From the NCBI GenBank assembly GCA_031772625.1, contig CM062810.1:452600014-452664013 (forward strand): a stretch of 64,000 bases of DNA, in the 5' to 3' direction. The translations under genes were made by a program, and so were the position numbers. Below the pieces are notes generated by a model. It ran no database searches, was not told the origin of the DNA, and saw only the letters and a list, made by a program, of their open reading frames with translations. This stretch comes from Pinus tabuliformis. Lineage: Eukaryota > Streptophyta > Pinopsida > Pinales > Pinaceae. Each line of letters opens with the position of its first letter. Position 1 is the first letter of the stretch. Of this stretch, positions 62,515 through 64,000 are shown in pieces.

Positions 62515-64000
62515 TTGCATAGGTTGCTAAGGGGTGCACTCATCTCAAACCATCAGTATTAGTGTTATAGATATATTTGGACACTACAACCCCAATCTAA
62601 ACCAAGGGATTCTAAGTCCCTAAAAGTGTTGTTTCATAACCTAAAGGACCAAGGTTAGCTGATTACATCATCTCCCAGAAGTTCTCCCTGAAAATCTGCT
62701 CAGAACTGGTCAAAACTGGATCATCTCACTTGTTCCATGGCCAAGGTGAAATGCATATCACCTTGTACACACAAGAGGTGAGATGCATACTGAAAAGGCC
62801 TTCTGTAGGGTGCGATGAATGAGAATAGACAAATGGAAGAGACAGTTTGCTAAGTGGATGATCAAGGAATCTTCTAGAAACTTCTCATATGACACTTGTC
62901 TTTCAACATTCGCCTAGGGATGAGTAATATATCAATGGAATCTCCAAGTAGAACCAACAACTATCAGCGGAATGACACTAATCAAAAAACTAGAGCTGAC
63001 TCACACCTCTGCAAATATCTATATATGGATCCCTCATCTTAGAGATCCGGAGGCTAAAGGTTTGAATTGGGTAATTTGCAAAGAGGTGATGTTGGTTTCT
63101 CTTTGAAGACATTGTTGAATGATCTTGCTTTATGTGAGGTGAAGAGGGCTTTCAAGCTAGGAGGATGGTGCTGGGTTAGACCAAGTAGTTGTAATCATCT
63201 CTTATACTACTTTTACTAATAAAGCTATTTTAATTTTCCTCCATATTCTTGTGTATCTCTGAATATTGTGTTGGTATATGCATTTGTATGGTCAATATAT
63301 ATCTGATCCTATATTATTTATAGTGAAAGATCTCTATGCTTTGATGGTATTATGCTTTTGTGAATCTACAGGGGTTCTCTGATGCGTGACAAGTAAGGAA
63401 GCAATGGCAAGATTCTGTCAAAGGGGAAAGGAAACAAGCAAGGAGCCAAGCGGAAGTCTCAGGTTGGTACTCTCTGCTTCTTTTTCATCTCTCTCTCGTA
63501 AAGGAAAAAAAAAGTGACTTTAATCTATTTGTTTCTAAGATAGCTACCAGTCTTAGTGGGACTAGTAGCTCTGAATAGACACTAGAGTTACCAGATCTAA
63601 ATTGGCTAATGAATGATCCAATTGCTTATGCCCCTTGGTGGCCGGTGGTTCCTCATAAAGTTCGGTCAGATATTCCTAAATTTAATGGAAATTCGGGTGA
63701 ATACCCATTGAATCATGTGATGACTTTTCATCTGTGGTGTTCGTCCAGCACTCTCAATGACTATTCGATTCGGCTTCACCTTTTTTAGTGAACGTTAACT
63801 GGTCTAGAAACAAAATGGTACATTGAATTGCCTAGAGCTTCATTTGATAACTTTAGCGCCCTTGCCACAACCTTTTTAACCCATTTTTAATTACCAATAA
63901 AGTATGAAACATGAACAGAGCTTCTTACCAATTTCAAGCAAACAACGGTCACCCACATATCTGATGATATTCATGAATGGCGATGTTGTCGTAGAATGGT
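62515..64000 (+). mobile_element. Ty3/gypsy element K, 5' end, running off the window
   Basis: Promoter-like sequence has a TATA box (CTATATATGG, 63019-63028) and an AATAAA signal (63218-63223), as in a 5' LTR. A leader follows, and from about 63580 the + strand encodes the start of a plant Ty3/gypsy gag (LMNDPIAYAPWWPVVPHKV, DIPKFNGNSGEYPLNHVMTF, then TKWYIELPRASFDNF). The LTR borders are not certain. A few breaks are visible in the part present; the rest lies beyond 64000. Confidence 0.6.

Overview
The window looks like nuclear DNA of a seed plant, most likely a gymnosperm. It is AT-rich and gene-poor, and is built almost wholly of old, nested LTR retrotransposons with plant tRNA-Met primer sites. 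I see only one whole host-type gene. The gymnosperm call is an inference from this texture and from the resemblance of several Ty1/copia and Ty3/gypsy proteins to conifer repeats as I remember them; nothing in the window fixes the species.

Layout. 1-2367 is the 3' end of a Ty1/copia element on the + strand, with a 1545-bp LTR. 2368-6072 is AT-rich sequence with short repeats and no gene. 6073-23920 is a three-level nest. An old - strand copia element (E, pieces 6073-7017 and 23202-23920) was entered by a + strand copia element (D, 7018-23201, 5-bp duplication AATAC). D was in turn entered by a - strand copia array (B/C, 8629-19954, 5-bp duplication TACTG). The array holds one full-length unit and one partial unit in tandem, with three LTRs.

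23920-36900 holds a heavily decayed Ty3/gypsy element (H, - strand). Its gag, protease, an extra RNase H-like domain, reverse transcriptase, RNase H, integrase and a long additional ORF can be followed from right to left. 36900-40023 is long LTR-like sequence on the - strand. 40024-49100 is a + strand chromodomain-type Ty3/gypsy element (G) split by a - strand copia element (F, 41097-46237). 49150-53760 has a short RT relic and then repeat-rich non-coding DNA.

The one intact gene, 54057-55211 on the - strand, encodes a 384-residue acidic RING-H2 protein, probably an E3 ubiquitin ligase. Its 3' end carries a 36-bp in-frame tandem duplication that spans the stop codon, and the DNA upstream of its start is also duplicated. 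55570-58700 is intergenic and has a recurring ATTGYGTAAT-type motif. 58703-61874 is decayed coding-like DNA of unrecognised family, followed by a polypurine/LTR-like junction at 62026. The right edge (about 62515-64000) is the 5' end of another Ty3/gypsy element, with promoter-like sequence and the start of gag.

The genes do not form a pathway. The region is a stack of successive insertions beside one host gene. Relative ages follow from the nesting: E is older than D and D is older than B/C; G is older than F. No tRNA, rRNA, CRISPR or DNA-transposon gene was found. I cannot point to a new biological system with confidence. The best candidates for something undescribed are the unrecognised coding remnant at 58.7-61.9 kb and the duplicated 3' end of the RING gene.
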